DNA of 64,000 nt from Lasiosphaeria ovina (lineage: Eukaryota; Ascomycota; Sordariomycetes; Sordariales; Lasiosphaeriaceae), in NCBI GenBank assembly GCA_033439765.1, contig JAULSN010000008.1, positions 1,860,001 to 1,924,000 on the forward strand, given 5' to 3'. The position numbers and the translations under genes were made by a program. Shown piece after piece: positions 33,899 to 44,500 of this stretch. The notes under the pieces were generated by a model. That model did not search any database. It was given only the letters and a program-made list of their open reading frames with translations, and was not told the origin of the DNA. The first letter of the stretch is position 1; the number at the start of each line of letters is the position of its first letter.

Positions 33899-35466
33899 TC
33901 AAAAGATGGCCAGGATATTGGGAGGGCTTTAATTAGACAATTAGCAACATATCGCGTGTAAGACCAGATATAAACAGTGCGGACAACGAACCTCGCAACT
34001 CCTCCCTCGACATTGCACGGCTCGCTCGCCACGAAGAAGCTCCACCGGTTCAGCCGCCTGCACTCCTCGGCCAGCTTCTCGAGGTGGAACAGCTCGCCGA
34101 TCGGACAGCCCCAGCCAGACAGGAGGACCTCGTGCAGCGACCAGTCCTTCTGCGTCGGCCAGCACTCGAGGCTTGGTTGGTCCCCTGCCACGGCCGAGAA
34201 ACTCTCCCAGATCCACCGCAGCATCTCCTCGCTCTGCTCGAGCCCCACGAAGCGGTGCTGCGGGAACTCGGCCTGCAGGGCCTTGATCTCGGCCTCGGTC
34301 TTGCTGGCGTGTGCGGCCATCCACCCTGTATGGTTCGTAAAGGAATTCTATATCAGCATGTGTCTGCAATGCCGAACAAATGTTGTGCAATCTCAAGGTT
34401 TAATCCACTGACCTGACCGTACGAGCAGCACGTCCCCGAAACGGACCTCGGTGCCTTGCGCTGCGAGGCACGCCTTGAGGTCGGCCGGGGAGATGGGCGT
34501 CGTGGCGAACGCGTCGGCGGCGTTGCTCTTCTCGTTGTAACCCTGCGCCAGCCGCCAGCTGTAGTAGTCGACGAGCACGCCGCGGCCGACGATGCCTTTC
34601 TCGGCCCAGGCTAGAAGATGGGTGCATGTTAGTACGTCCGTCGGCCACAGGGTATAAGCCAGCCTCTTTTTCCTTCCCAACATGGGGCAGTTGTAACTGT
34701 CAAGCTGTGTTGTAAACTCAACCCTTCCCCTTTCCGTTCACCCGGTTTTGACAGAAGAGGAAGGCCAAGTGCCCAGCAGCTGCTCAACTCACCTTGGATG
34801 CCGTTAACGGTGCTCTTCTCGCCAGTCTCGACATCGCAGGCGTGAATGTCGTCCATCGTGACGCCGTTGTAGAATTTTCGCTCCTTCTGGTAGCCGAAGT
34901 GGCGGAGCCCGTCCCACTGGCTCGAGCACTGCGAGTTGAAGGTCCAGATGTCGTCGTTGACGGTCCGGGGCGGCTTCGCAAACATCTCCTGGTGGAACAG
35001 GCGCCGGTTGAAGAAGGACCCCTTTTCTTGGGCATTCAGGGGCCAATTCATGGATACTCTACACAACGCGGGAATGCTGTTAGATGCCTAGTTCTTTCTT
35101 TACTCCCCTTTCCACTTTTTGAAAAGCTCAAAGCTAGCAGTGACATTCTGCTGTAAGTGAGATATACGCTCCTCCACACGACGGCGACAGAAGAACGGGA
35201 CTGTTCAATCGTAGTGGCTTCAGATGAATGGAATGAGTGATTGGTTCTACCGAGACACTGCCTACGCACCTTGCGCCCGTCTGTATCTCGCTTCGCGCAG
35301 CAGCGGCAACTCTTGCGTCAGTGAGCCTGTTCAGTGTCCCCAGCTCATCGTGGTCCCCGTAAAGCCCCCAGGCAGCGAGCATCGGATCGCCCTTCCGCAG
35401 CGGAAGACGGTCAAAGTTCGGGATGCCATTTTCGTTTAGCTCGAACTTGTCCCTTGGGTCGCCCAT
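33899..35466 (-). CDS. Putative cyclase family (PF04199) protein
   Basis: Five exons (35466-35270, 35058-34793, 34610-34413, 34325-33992, 33926-33899) encode 340 residues. The fold is that of kynurenine formamidase/cyclase-like hydrolases; the fungal subgroup is uncharacterised. Recognisable blocks are NFDRLPLRKGDPMLAAWGLYG, LGTLNRLTD, MNWPLNAQEKGSFFNRRLFH, SQWDGLRHFGYQ, GIVGRGVLVDYY, LLVRSGWMAAH, the Glu-Gln rich substrate lid HRFVGLEQSEEMLRWIWE and the final GGVASPPNILAIF. The usual HxGTHxDxPxH metal motif of formamidases is replaced by QWDGLRH, which is typical of this fungal subgroup. The last exon adds nine codons; its intron uses donor GTTCGT. No signal peptide is evident. The function remains open. 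Confidence 0.9.
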
Positions 35467-36267
35467 GTTAGCTGTAGTCTCGTCGAGTTTGTTTTGAGGA
35501 TCGGGCCTCTAGCTGTCCATATCCTCTCCTGTGAGGTGGTCACCACATTAGGAGCTCGTCGAGCGGGGAAGGTAGGAAAGGAGTCGCGGAGTCGTCCACC
35601 GGGACTGGCAGCCCCGCCAAAGAAAAAGGCAGGAGGAACTAGACGACGCTGCAACTGATACACACATTTGCCGCCTGTCGCCTGAACGTCATAGTATCAA
35701 TGGAAGTCAGGGACCGGATGGCAGACAGCCTATGTGTATGTGCAAAAGTTTTCCTCGGCTATATTTTCGACATTGAAGCTTGGACATCAGCACATTCCCA
35801 CGGCCGGGCACGGTCAGAGCTGTGTGATATACTTTTCCCCGTGGCTAATTTTAATGAGCTGAAATCGCATACAGAAACCTTCATGAACCAGCTCCTCCGG
35901 TTATGGTGATCTGGCACATGGGTGGGTTGCTCAACTGCCAAACACGGAAGGTATATTGTACGGAAGAACAAGCTAATTGGAAGTCTCGCTTCCCTCTGCC
36001 TCGGTAGACACACTGTTGTGGCCTGCGATGCTGACGACGCGGAACATTCTCGGAACCCAACGTGATGCAAAGAAAACTTCCATTCCCTAATGCTGCAGAT
36101 GAGGTGCTTTTTTCCACCTCAAGAACCATCCGGGACTCCGGGACCTAGCTCATAGTCATGGTCGACGTCTGGCCGTTCATATCTGTGGCCGTTGGGGTTG
36201 CTCTCCAGTGTACCCTCGCACCGTAATGTCAAATCGCCTGTCCTTGCTTTACCATGCGCGTCCCAAA
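35467..36267. other. Intergenic region, cyclase-family promoter / RPL28 3' side
   Basis: About 800 nt with the promoter of the cyclase-family gene on the left and the 3' flank of RPL28 on the right. Open frames of 70-100 codons show nothing recognisable. Confidence 0.65.
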
Positions 36268-37217
36268 TCAAGCCACCAGCTCAACAACACCACCGGCCTC
36301 GGTGATCTTGCGCTCCGCCTCCGAGCTCACGTACCGGGCGCGGACAACGATCGGGATCTCGGGAAGACGGCCTAATTATAGAGTATTAGTTAAACCTGCC
36401 GGCTTATCGAAACTATCCCGCTGGGAAAATCATACCCTTTCCGAGCAACTTTGCGTAGCCGTGCGACAGAAGGTCGATAACAGGCGCCGAGTCGGACTTA
36501 GAGCCACTGACGTACTTGTCGCGGACCTCAAGGGGAACCAGAGACCAGCTGGTGAATGGTTAGTATCCCATTCAAAAATCCGATCCGGTATCTTTGACCT
36601 ACATCTTCTCAATGTTGATTGTGGGCGCCCAGGCGTGGTTGCGAAGCAGATGGAAGTGCCTCATACCAACCTTTCCGAAGTAACCGGGATGGTCTGACTA
36701 TCGTGTCAGCGAAAATCCGGACGTGAAGTTGGGACTAGTCTATCGTGGATGCTTCAGTGGTCCAAGAGGCTGTATCCCGGCCTATTGAAGCACCCGCATG
36801 ACAGTCTCGGGAACGTGGGTTCGCGTATTGGTTACGTACACTTGTCGAGATTCGTTCGGTGGTGATGCTTTTATCGAGTTAGCAAGATCGCTCGAGCCAG
36901 GAAGAATGCTGTCGACGTACTTGACCACCGGCCATACCACGACCTCCGGGATGCTTTCTGTGCTTGCCGACACGTCTGGAGAAACAGTTCGTCAATATTG
37001 CCTCGGTAGCATCGATCGATTCGTCGTAACATACCCGTTACCGGCGGAAACCTGGAGAGCACGAGAGTCAGCGAATTTCATTCAAGACTCAGAGGGGGGA
37101 GTCTTTTGCGACAGGGCGACATACATGTCCGCGGTGCTTTCTTGTCTTCGAGAAACGGGTAGGCTACTTTTGTCAGCATTGACCCAGCGTCATAAACAGA
37201 TTCCAATTCCATACCAT
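36268..37217 (-). CDS. RPL28: 60S ribosomal protein uL15 (yeast L28, mammalian L27a)
   Basis: Eight small exons join to 149 residues, exactly the length of yeast L28: 37217-37215, 37163-37125, 37051-37035, 36975-36921, 36867-36840, 36693-36603, 36548-36436, 36371-36268. No single open frame shows this gene. Exon 1 is just the ATG and exon 3 is 17 nt. The protein reads [126 protein letters not shown] in separate exons. The uL15 fold contributes to the large-subunit core. All introns are GT-AG with matching phases. Two GCCCTAA motifs upstream (see separate entry) fit ribosomal protein gene control. Confidence 0.95.
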
Positions 37218-38202
37218 GGTCGCGACTGGTGGGTGTCGTTGAGGTCGAGATTCGTCGACCGTTGATGCGTCCTCGAGACTGCTTTTCGGGTTGGCCACTC
37301 CAACCAAATTTAGGGCTGGGTTAATTTTTTGGTGGGCGTGAAAAGATGTAGTTCCGGTGTTTAGCCGGTTAACATCCTTGGCCCTTGGCTTGCTGCGCTG
37401 TGGGGCCCCGTGGAATCCACTGTGGTCTAACTATTTACAGCTCGGACCCACCTCATCTCTAATTCACTTCAAGGGCTGAGATCGAACGGCTCAGGGCTCA
37501 AACATATCGGACACGCATAGAAAAACACATGGCGACATCGATTCAAGAGAGGCCCTCCAGCCAAGGGTCCCTGAACGATATTAAACCAACGCTTTCCCAG
37601 CCCACGATATTGCGACCTCCCTATTTCAAGACTCCGGGTTAGGGCTGCGCTACCGTCGGAGACTGAATGCTTTTAACTGGCACGACAGTTACAGATGGCG
37701 CAAAATTACAGTATCATGTCCGAAGTGCACGACCTAACCATGACATGCTTCTCGGAACAAGTATGGGGTACTTATAACTCAGCATGGTTTGTGGTTATGT
37801 TTTACTCTATGAGTACGGGTATCTAAGTAAGAACCCTGTGGTCAACAGGTTGACTCTAGCGACGCACTGGAATACGTAAGGTATTTACATATCCCACAGA
37901 TACCCATTCTCTAATTTTCTTGGGTCTCGGAGAGGGATGAGCGAGTCTGGCTTGTGTGACGTACACCAGCTGCAACTACTACTTAATAATTAAGTCCAGA
38001 AGCGGAGACATTCGGGGTGGCTTTATATGTCCAATTCGCAATGAATATTGAGGTCCTCGAGACTGGCCATCCCGGTAGTTGCGTTCTGGCCTATCTGCGT
38101 CGACTGCAAGCCGGAGCATGCACTGACCCTCTTAAAGAGTGGTCCGTAAGTGTAGCCCCCAGGTCGAGGGGAAACAGATAGCAGGTTGGTGTAGATCAAG
38201 TC
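37218..38202. other. Intergenic region, RPL28 promoter / PAC3 3' side
   Basis: About 985 nt. The left half is the RPL28 promoter; the rest is AT-moderate sequence without a recognisable gene, tRNA or 5S rRNA. Confidence 0.65.
37311..37649 (-). promoter_or_regulatory. Paired AGCCCTAA motifs upstream of RPL28
   Basis: On the gene's strand the sequence reads cagccctaaa (complement of 37311-37320) and gcagccctaac (complement of 37639-37649), about 100 and 420 nt upstream of the start codon. Telomere-like CCCTAA boxes bound by Tbf1-type factors are known at ribosomal protein genes of several fungi. That these two sites act here is an inference. Confidence 0.45.
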
Positions 38203-38697
38203 TCAGAGGACCTGTTGCACTAATTCAAGAAGGTCAAAAAAAGCCTCCCTGTCGCCGGCGGCTTTTTCTAGGCCCAGGCCGAGGAGAAGTGTTCTCCGCT
38301 CCTCGGGATCGCGCAGGCACAGATGGCTTGCAATCTGGCTAGCATACAGCTGCCCCAGAGTTTCCCGATCCCCGCTTCCGAGGAGGGTCTTGGCGGTTAA
38401 ATGTGTTGAAGGGAGAGCCGTCAACTCAGCTCCGGGGAGGGCCATGTCCACAGATGCCGATGATGGGGCAGAGAGCGGGACTTGAACCTCGGGGGATGTC
38501 AGTGGACATGTGGAAGGTCTCAATCTGCCTTCTGCGAAACTCACCCACTGGGCAAGCCGGCCGCCCTGAGAGACAGTAATCATGATCTTATCGGAAAAGC
38601 TCATGAATGAGACCTCTGTTTCAATCCCGCTAACACGCCCGGTTGCCTGCTTGGACGTGGCCGGGAAGGCGTCTGCTCTCACTCCGTTTTCGGCCAT
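38203..38697 (-). CDS. Proteasome assembly chaperone 3 (PAC3/PSMG3-like)
   Basis: Two exons (38697-38545, 38487-38203) encode 145 residues. PAC3-type proteins pair with PAC4 and guide assembly of the 20S proteasome alpha ring. Family features are the N-terminal SKQATGRVSGIETEVSFMSFSDKIMITVSQGGRLAQW strand region, HLTAKTLLG, GQLYASQIAS and the C-terminal LLLGLGLEK...FFDLLELVQQVL helix. The 57-nt intron is a multiple of three and open, so an unspliced message would carry 19 extra residues; family alignment and the GTGAGT donor favour splicing. It shares a 520-nt divergent promoter with the aldolase gene. Confidence is moderate because the family is poorly conserved. Confidence 0.82.
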   Translation of the reverse strand: MAENGVRADAFPATSKQATGRVSGIETEVSFMSFSDKIMITVSQGGRLAQWVSFAEGRLRPSTCPLTSPEVQVPLSAPSSASVDMALPGAELTALPSTHLTAKTLLGSGDRETLGQLYASQIASHLCLRDPEERRTLLLGLGLEKAAGDREAFFDLLELVQQVL

Positions 38698-39217
38698 TGC
38701 TGTTTTGGAGACGGAGCTGGGTTTTGAGAGGCGCTCCGATGTTTCCTAGCTCTGGTTCTGGTTCAGAGTTCTGACAAACACGCTACACGCATACGCTATA
38801 TGCCCGGGGACAAGACCTTCAAGTCCCACTGATGATGGTAGCACTAGGTCGCCGGGTCTTACGGTTCGGGTGTGAAGTTGATTCCGGACTTCGGCATGCT
38901 CAGCTGCGAGTGTAGGTGTTAGCCGCAGCGCTTGTCTCCGTGTTTTCTTCGTGTCGGTCATCCGCGCCTGCGCCATATTCCCAATCACCTGACTGAACAA
39001 AGTCTCCACCCATCCCACCCCTGCTTGCTCCCCTCCATTCCCCTCCCCCTCCAAAAAGCACCCCTCCTCCAAAAGCTCGTCCTCCTCTGACTGCTCTGAG
39101 CTCTATTTTTCGACCTTTATCCCTCAACCTCCCTCGAGAATTGGCAAACCTCCCCAAAGCATTCCTTACACATACATTCTTCCCTCTTCCCTTCACGTTC
39201 ACTCTCTACCGTAAAGG
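38698..39217. other. Divergent intergenic region, PAC3 / aldolase
   Basis: This 520-nt promoter region contains a C/T-rich stretch at 39005-39080 (on the + strand), typical of leaders of strongly expressed fungal glycolytic genes. No gene was recognised. Confidence 0.7.
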
Positions 39218-40730
39218 ATGCCTGGACTCATGTCGGAGCTGGGCTTGAAGCCCGGAGTCATTTATGGTGACGATGTGCTCAAGGTATGAATGATGTCACC
39301 GCAGTCTTCAACATCACAGCAGCCAGTCCCAGAGCCTTGCTAATCAAACACGACACCAAACACAGCTCTTCCAATACGCTCGCAAGGCTGGATTTGCTAT
39401 CCCCGCGATTAACGTAACTTCGTCCTCCACGGCCGTCGCCGCCCTCGAAGCGGCGAAAGAAGCCAAGGCTCCCATCATCCTTCAGGTGTCCAACGGCGGG
39501 GGTGCATTCTTTTGTGGCAAGGGTATCTCCAATGATGGACAGAAGGCCTCCGCCGCAGGCGCCATCGCTGCGGCCCACTACATCCGGTCCATCGCACCAA
39601 TCTACGGAGTTCCCGTTGTCCTCCATACCGACCACTGGTAAATGCTTTCCGAAATCCCTCTCACACCTCAAAGTCCCATATAGCGTTCGCCTCGGAGCCT
39701 GTGCAAATCCGCATCCTCCCAATAGGAGTGGAATGATTCAGTAAGCTGACATGGTTGGTTAGTGCCAAGAAGCTACTCCCCTGGCTCGACGCCATGATGG
39801 ATGCGGACGAGGCCTTCTTCAAGGAGAAGGGCATTCCTCTGTTCAGCAGCCACATGATCGACTTGTCTGAAGAGTCCTTCGAGGAGAACATCAAGACCAC
39901 GGCGAAGTACTTGGAGCGTGCCGCACCCTGGAAGCAGTGGCTCGAGATGGAGATCGGTATCACTGGCGGCGAAGAGGACGGAGTCAACAATGAGGACGTT
40001 GACAACAATTCTCTGTACACGCAGCCTGTAAGCCTTCTCTCCCTCCTTCGTTGTTTACTGGTTCCTTGTCTAACTGGTCGCAGTCCGACATTTGGGAGAT
40101 CTATAGCACACTCACGAAGATCTCCCCATATGTGAGCATAGCTGCCGCGTTCGGAAACGTCCACGGTGTCTACCAGCCGTATGATCCGCTCTATATATTC
40201 CCGGCCTGACTCAAGGGTTTGTGGCTAACCTTGATCCAGTGGCAATGTCAAGCTCCACCCCGAGCTGCTCGGGAAGCACCAGAAGTTTGTAGCCGAGAAG
40301 CTCCAGACTAAGGACGAGAAGCCCGTCTTCTTCGTATTCCACGGTGGCTCTGGCTCGTCTGTTGATGAGTTCAAGACGGCTATCGGACATGGCGTCGTGA
40401 AGGTCAATCTTGACACGGGTATGTCATGCCAATTTTCGCCCAAGATTGGCGTAGCTAACACCATTTTCAGACTTGCAGTGGGCGTACTTGGCTGGCCACC
40501 GCGACTACATCACCAAGAACCTCGAATACCTGAAGACGCAGGTTGGCAACCCTGAGGGGCCAACCAAGCCGTACGTAACCAATTGATACTCCATTGTAAT
40601 CAGCGCTAACAGACCGAGCAGAAACAAGAAGTACTACGACCCGCGGGTCTGGGTTCGGGAGGGTGAGAAGACAATGAAGACCAGGGTGGTGACGGCACTC
40701 CAGGATTTCAACGCTACTGGCTCCCTTTAA
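39218..40730 (+). CDS. fba1: Fructose-bisphosphate aldolase, class II (Zn-dependent)
   Basis: Seven exons (39218-39283, 39366-39637, 39763-40027, 40084-40178, 40240-40418, 40471-40570, 40622-40730) encode 361 residues. It cleaves fructose-1,6-bisphosphate to DHAP and glyceraldehyde-3-phosphate in glycolysis and works in reverse in gluconeogenesis. Class II signatures are VVLHTDHC (His109 and His112 region, zinc ligand), EMEIGITGGEEDGV with the conserved Glu, FGNVHGVYQP, FHGGSGSS and VVKVNLDTDLQWAY. The length equals that of yeast Fba1 within two residues. Introns cluster toward the 3' half. No anomaly was seen. Confidence 0.97.
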
Positions 40731-41555
40731 GTTGCCTGATGGAGACTTCCTGTGGGGAACCATTATATGCCTAGTGGTCTCTGGATTGGTCGTTTCTAAG
40801 TTCTCTAGACTTTGCCGAAGAGTCGATTGAGTTTGACATTGGAACTTTTGACTTCCGTGCATGCTATGAATAAATTTAAGTGACCGAAGGTATGTTGCAT
40901 TCAAATGTGCCCGACGTACCTGTACTTCTGCTTAGACAGCGCAGAGCCTCGAAACGGGCGGAGTGGGGTCAGTTGAACTTGAACATTCAAAACTGCAGGG
41001 GTTGTACCAAAGATCAAGCATTTTCCTACCTTATTTTCTCTGGAAACCGAAGAGTAGTAAACCTAATACCTAGGAGCTTACATTGGAAGACAACGCGATG
41101 CGACTCGGAGATTCTGTAGTGGTGCAATCAGTTGATCAGGTCGTTTTGTAGCCCCGACCGGTGATGAGTATTTTAGGTAGTCCAATCCCTGAATGTTTAT
41201 TAAGATTTAAGAGGGCTTCAACACCATATGGCTGGCCCTGAATGTTATTTGCCGAGGGAGGTAATAACTAACTAAATCCCTATTATTAAATCCTAGAGGC
41301 CTCATTCGGAAGTCGTTCCCTTGCACTTCGCCCTCAAGGTATATTCTAAAGGGAGGCGGTAGCTCTTCGTACCCTAGATATAGAATCCTTGAGGCCTTTC
41401 ACTGTCCCGGCACCCATAAATTTAACCCCGCCATACCCACATTAGCTCTAGCGTATAAATTCTGCCGGGCGGACAAGATTTCATTTCTACACTAAACGCC
41501 CTCGCCCTCGACGGTGCACCCATACTTGTACTTGTACCTAATCAGCACCGTCAAG
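40731..41555. other. Intergenic region, aldolase 3' side / DHR1 promoter, with MITE remnant
   Basis: About 825 nt, AT-rich in the middle. It contains a diverged MITE-like copy at about 41175-41400. No gene was recognised. Confidence 0.65.
41175..41400. mobile_element. MITE-like element, copy B (degenerate)
   Basis: Starts with agtccaatccctgaatgttt, matching the outer arm of copy A in reverse complement over 17 identical bases. It then shares aaatccctatta, aatcctagaggcctcattc and, in a second partial unit, cgccctcaagg, aaagggagg and agaatccttgagg with copies A and C. The far inverted-repeat arm is not recognisable. The internal blocks occur twice, so this may be two overlapping partial copies. 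Confidence 0.6.
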
Positions 41556-44500
41556 ATGCCCAAGACGTTTGTACCGAGGCAGCGAAAGCGCAAGGTCCTC
41601 GACCGTCAACGGGCCCAGAAGAAGGCCGCAGCACGGGATGACCAAGAAATCGACCCCGAGGGAGGCGATAGCAACATCGTCGAGATTACGCCTGCATCAC
41701 AGGCGGATGCTGAGAAGAAGAGGGCTCAGCTCCGGGACGAGCTCAAACCCCAGGACAGCAAATTCAGCAGCAAAAAGGCGAAACGATTGGAAAAGTACAT
41801 CGACGCCAAGCTGAAAAAGGACGAAACCCGAGAGTTACTCGCCAAACTCGCCGCCAACAAAATCGACACAAGCCTCTTCTCCAGCAGCAAGTCAATTGGC
41901 CAGACCAAGGAGACCAAAAGGGAGGCATTGAGCCGTGCGCTCAGAGAAGAACATGCTGGCCTTGCCTTGGACAAGTCAAAGGCTTCCGCCCTTCTATACC
42001 AACCACGAAGAGTTGGTCAGGGGTCTCCCGAGGAGGACGAGTCGCCGGAAAGCTCTAGCAATGAGCAATATGGGAGAGCTGGTGCCGGGCTGGCACAACC
42101 ACGGCACTCGATTTTGCTGGAACAAAACACCCCGGTGGTAGTTGGGTCGGGTCTGAAACGCCCGCTGGAGCGTGATGATTCAGATCGCCCTATTCTTGCC
42201 AAGAGGCACAAGCGAGGGACCGCAAAGCCAAAACCTCCCTCTACAGCACATGCGGCTCCTGCGAAGCCGGAGGTAGTTGAATGGGATGGATTCAGCTCGG
42301 ACGACGAAGTATGCTCAGACCAAGGCTTTGATCTGAACTCAAACGATGGCGAATCAGATAGTCTGAGCTCTGGGGGGGGCTCCAAAAAGGACATGGACTC
42401 GGGCGAGGACTCTGGCGAGGACTCGGACGAGGAGAGTTCTGGAGATGATGCAAAGCCCGAGGATGAGGCCACTCGACATCAACGAAAAGAGAGGTCTTCC
42501 GCCTTCAAGGCCTGGGCCCACCAGAAAAGGAACGAAGCGTTAGGATATCAGCCAATTGACTCAAACTCGCTAATTCTCAGCATTCCTAAACCGGAAAACT
42601 TCACACCGCGGCCTTTAGAACAAGACCCGCTCCCTGTAGAGTTGCAGCCGACAACAAAAGTCACACGAAAGGCATTTAGCGTGGTGGTGACCAGAGCCCC
42701 TGATATCGAAGATGTCCGTTACCGGCTGCCCGTGGTGGCTGAAGAGCAGAAGATTATGGAGGCCATCCACAACAACGATGTTGTCGTGATATGCGGCGCG
42801 ACTGGTTCCGGAAAGACTACCCAGGTGCCGCAGTTCCTATTTGAAGCTGGATACGGTTCCCCGAACAGCCCCACCCCCGGCATGATTGGCGTAACCCAAC
42901 CAAGACGAGTGGCGGCAGTCAGCATGTCAAAGCGAGTGGGCCAAGAGATGGGGAACTATTCTGACGTTGTGGCATATCAAATCCGGTTCGAGGGCAATGT
43001 CGACCCCAAGACAGCGCTCAAGTTCATGACAGATGGTGTTCTTCTTCGCGAAGCGGCTCAAGACATCGTCCTTCGCAAATATTCCGCCATCATCATCGAC
43101 GAAGCTCACGAGAGGAGTGTAAACACAGACATCCTCATCGCGATGCTGAGTCGTATTGTCAAACTAAGAGGGGATTTGGCTAAGGAAGACCCGTCGGTCC
43201 GGCCTCTCAAGCTCATAATCATGTCAGCTACACTTAGGATTGAGGATCTGACACAAAATCCTTCACTATTCCCAACACCCCCTCGTGTCATTGAAGTCGA
43301 AGGGCGGGAGCACAGTGTCTCGCTCCATTTCTCTCGCAAAACACGGCACGACTATGTCGAAGAGGTATTCCAAAAGATCAGTCGAGGTCACAAAAAGCTT
43401 CCCCCAGGCGGAATTCTTGTTTTCCTCACCGGCCAGGGAGAAATATCGCAGCTGAGCAAACAACTGAAGTCTGCATTTAGCGGCGGCTTAAGCTCAACTG
43501 CTGGAACGAGAGTTCGGATTTCCGCTACCGATGCCCCTATTGAGGCCGAAGATATCGACTTTGGAGACATGGACGACCGAAATGTCATTGACATGGATGA
43601 CGAGGTCTCATTTGAACCGGACGACGAAGTAGAAGGCGAGTTTGATATCGAAGACGAGGAAGCTGGAACCGGTCCGATGAAGATGCACGTTTTGCCCCTT
43701 TACTCTTTGCTTCCAACAAAAGAGCAGATGAGAGTTTTCGACCCCCCGCCTGATGGGTCGCGCCTGGTCATCCTGGCCACCAATGTGGCGGAGACCAGTT
43801 TGACAATACCCGGCATCCGCTACGTGTTTGACTGCGGGCGATCCAAAGAGCGGCGATTCGATCCCGTTAGTGGCGTGCAGAGCTTCGAAATCGGCTGGAT
43901 AAGCAAGGCGAGTGCAAAGCAACGTGCTGGCCGTGCCGGTCGTACTGGACCCGGCCACTGCTGGAGGCTTTACTCGTCTGCTGTGTACGAAAGAGACTTC
44001 CCCGAGTTTTCGCAGCCAGAGTTGTTGCGAATGCCCCTGGAAGGAGTTGTTCTACAACTGAAGTCGATGAACCTCCAGCATGTCGTCAACTTCCCCTTTC
44101 CCACTCCTCCAGACCGCCAAAGCTTGATAAAAGCTGAAAAGGTTTTGAGCTACCTGTCAGCTATTTCACCAAGTGGACAGATCACACGAATAGGGTCAAC
44201 CATGTCGATTTTCCCCTTGTCTCCCCGTTATGCACGGATCCTACTCGTCGGGCATTTGCATGACTGCATGCCATACACCATCGCGCTGGTTGCAGGAATG
44301 TCTGCGGGGCAGGTTTTCGTTCCAGAGAATCAGGCCATTCCCGCCGCTTCCGTACCGACCGAAGACTTCCGTACCACCGAAGAGGTCATTGCCGATGACC
44401 GGCGGGCAAAGTTGCGACAAGCCTTCAAGATGGTTCACAAGAACTTCTGTTTTCTCGACGACAAGTCGGACGCCATCAAATTGCTGCAGGTTGTCGGCGA

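Noticed and set aside
36254..36697. 147-codon plus-strand frame
   Set aside because: It is antisense to RPL28 exons 6-8 and their introns, which explain the sequence fully.
38470..38500. B-box-like GGTTCAAGTCCCGC on the minus strand
   Set aside because: It lies at the intron-exon border of the PAC3-like gene and has no A-box or acceptor stem around it.
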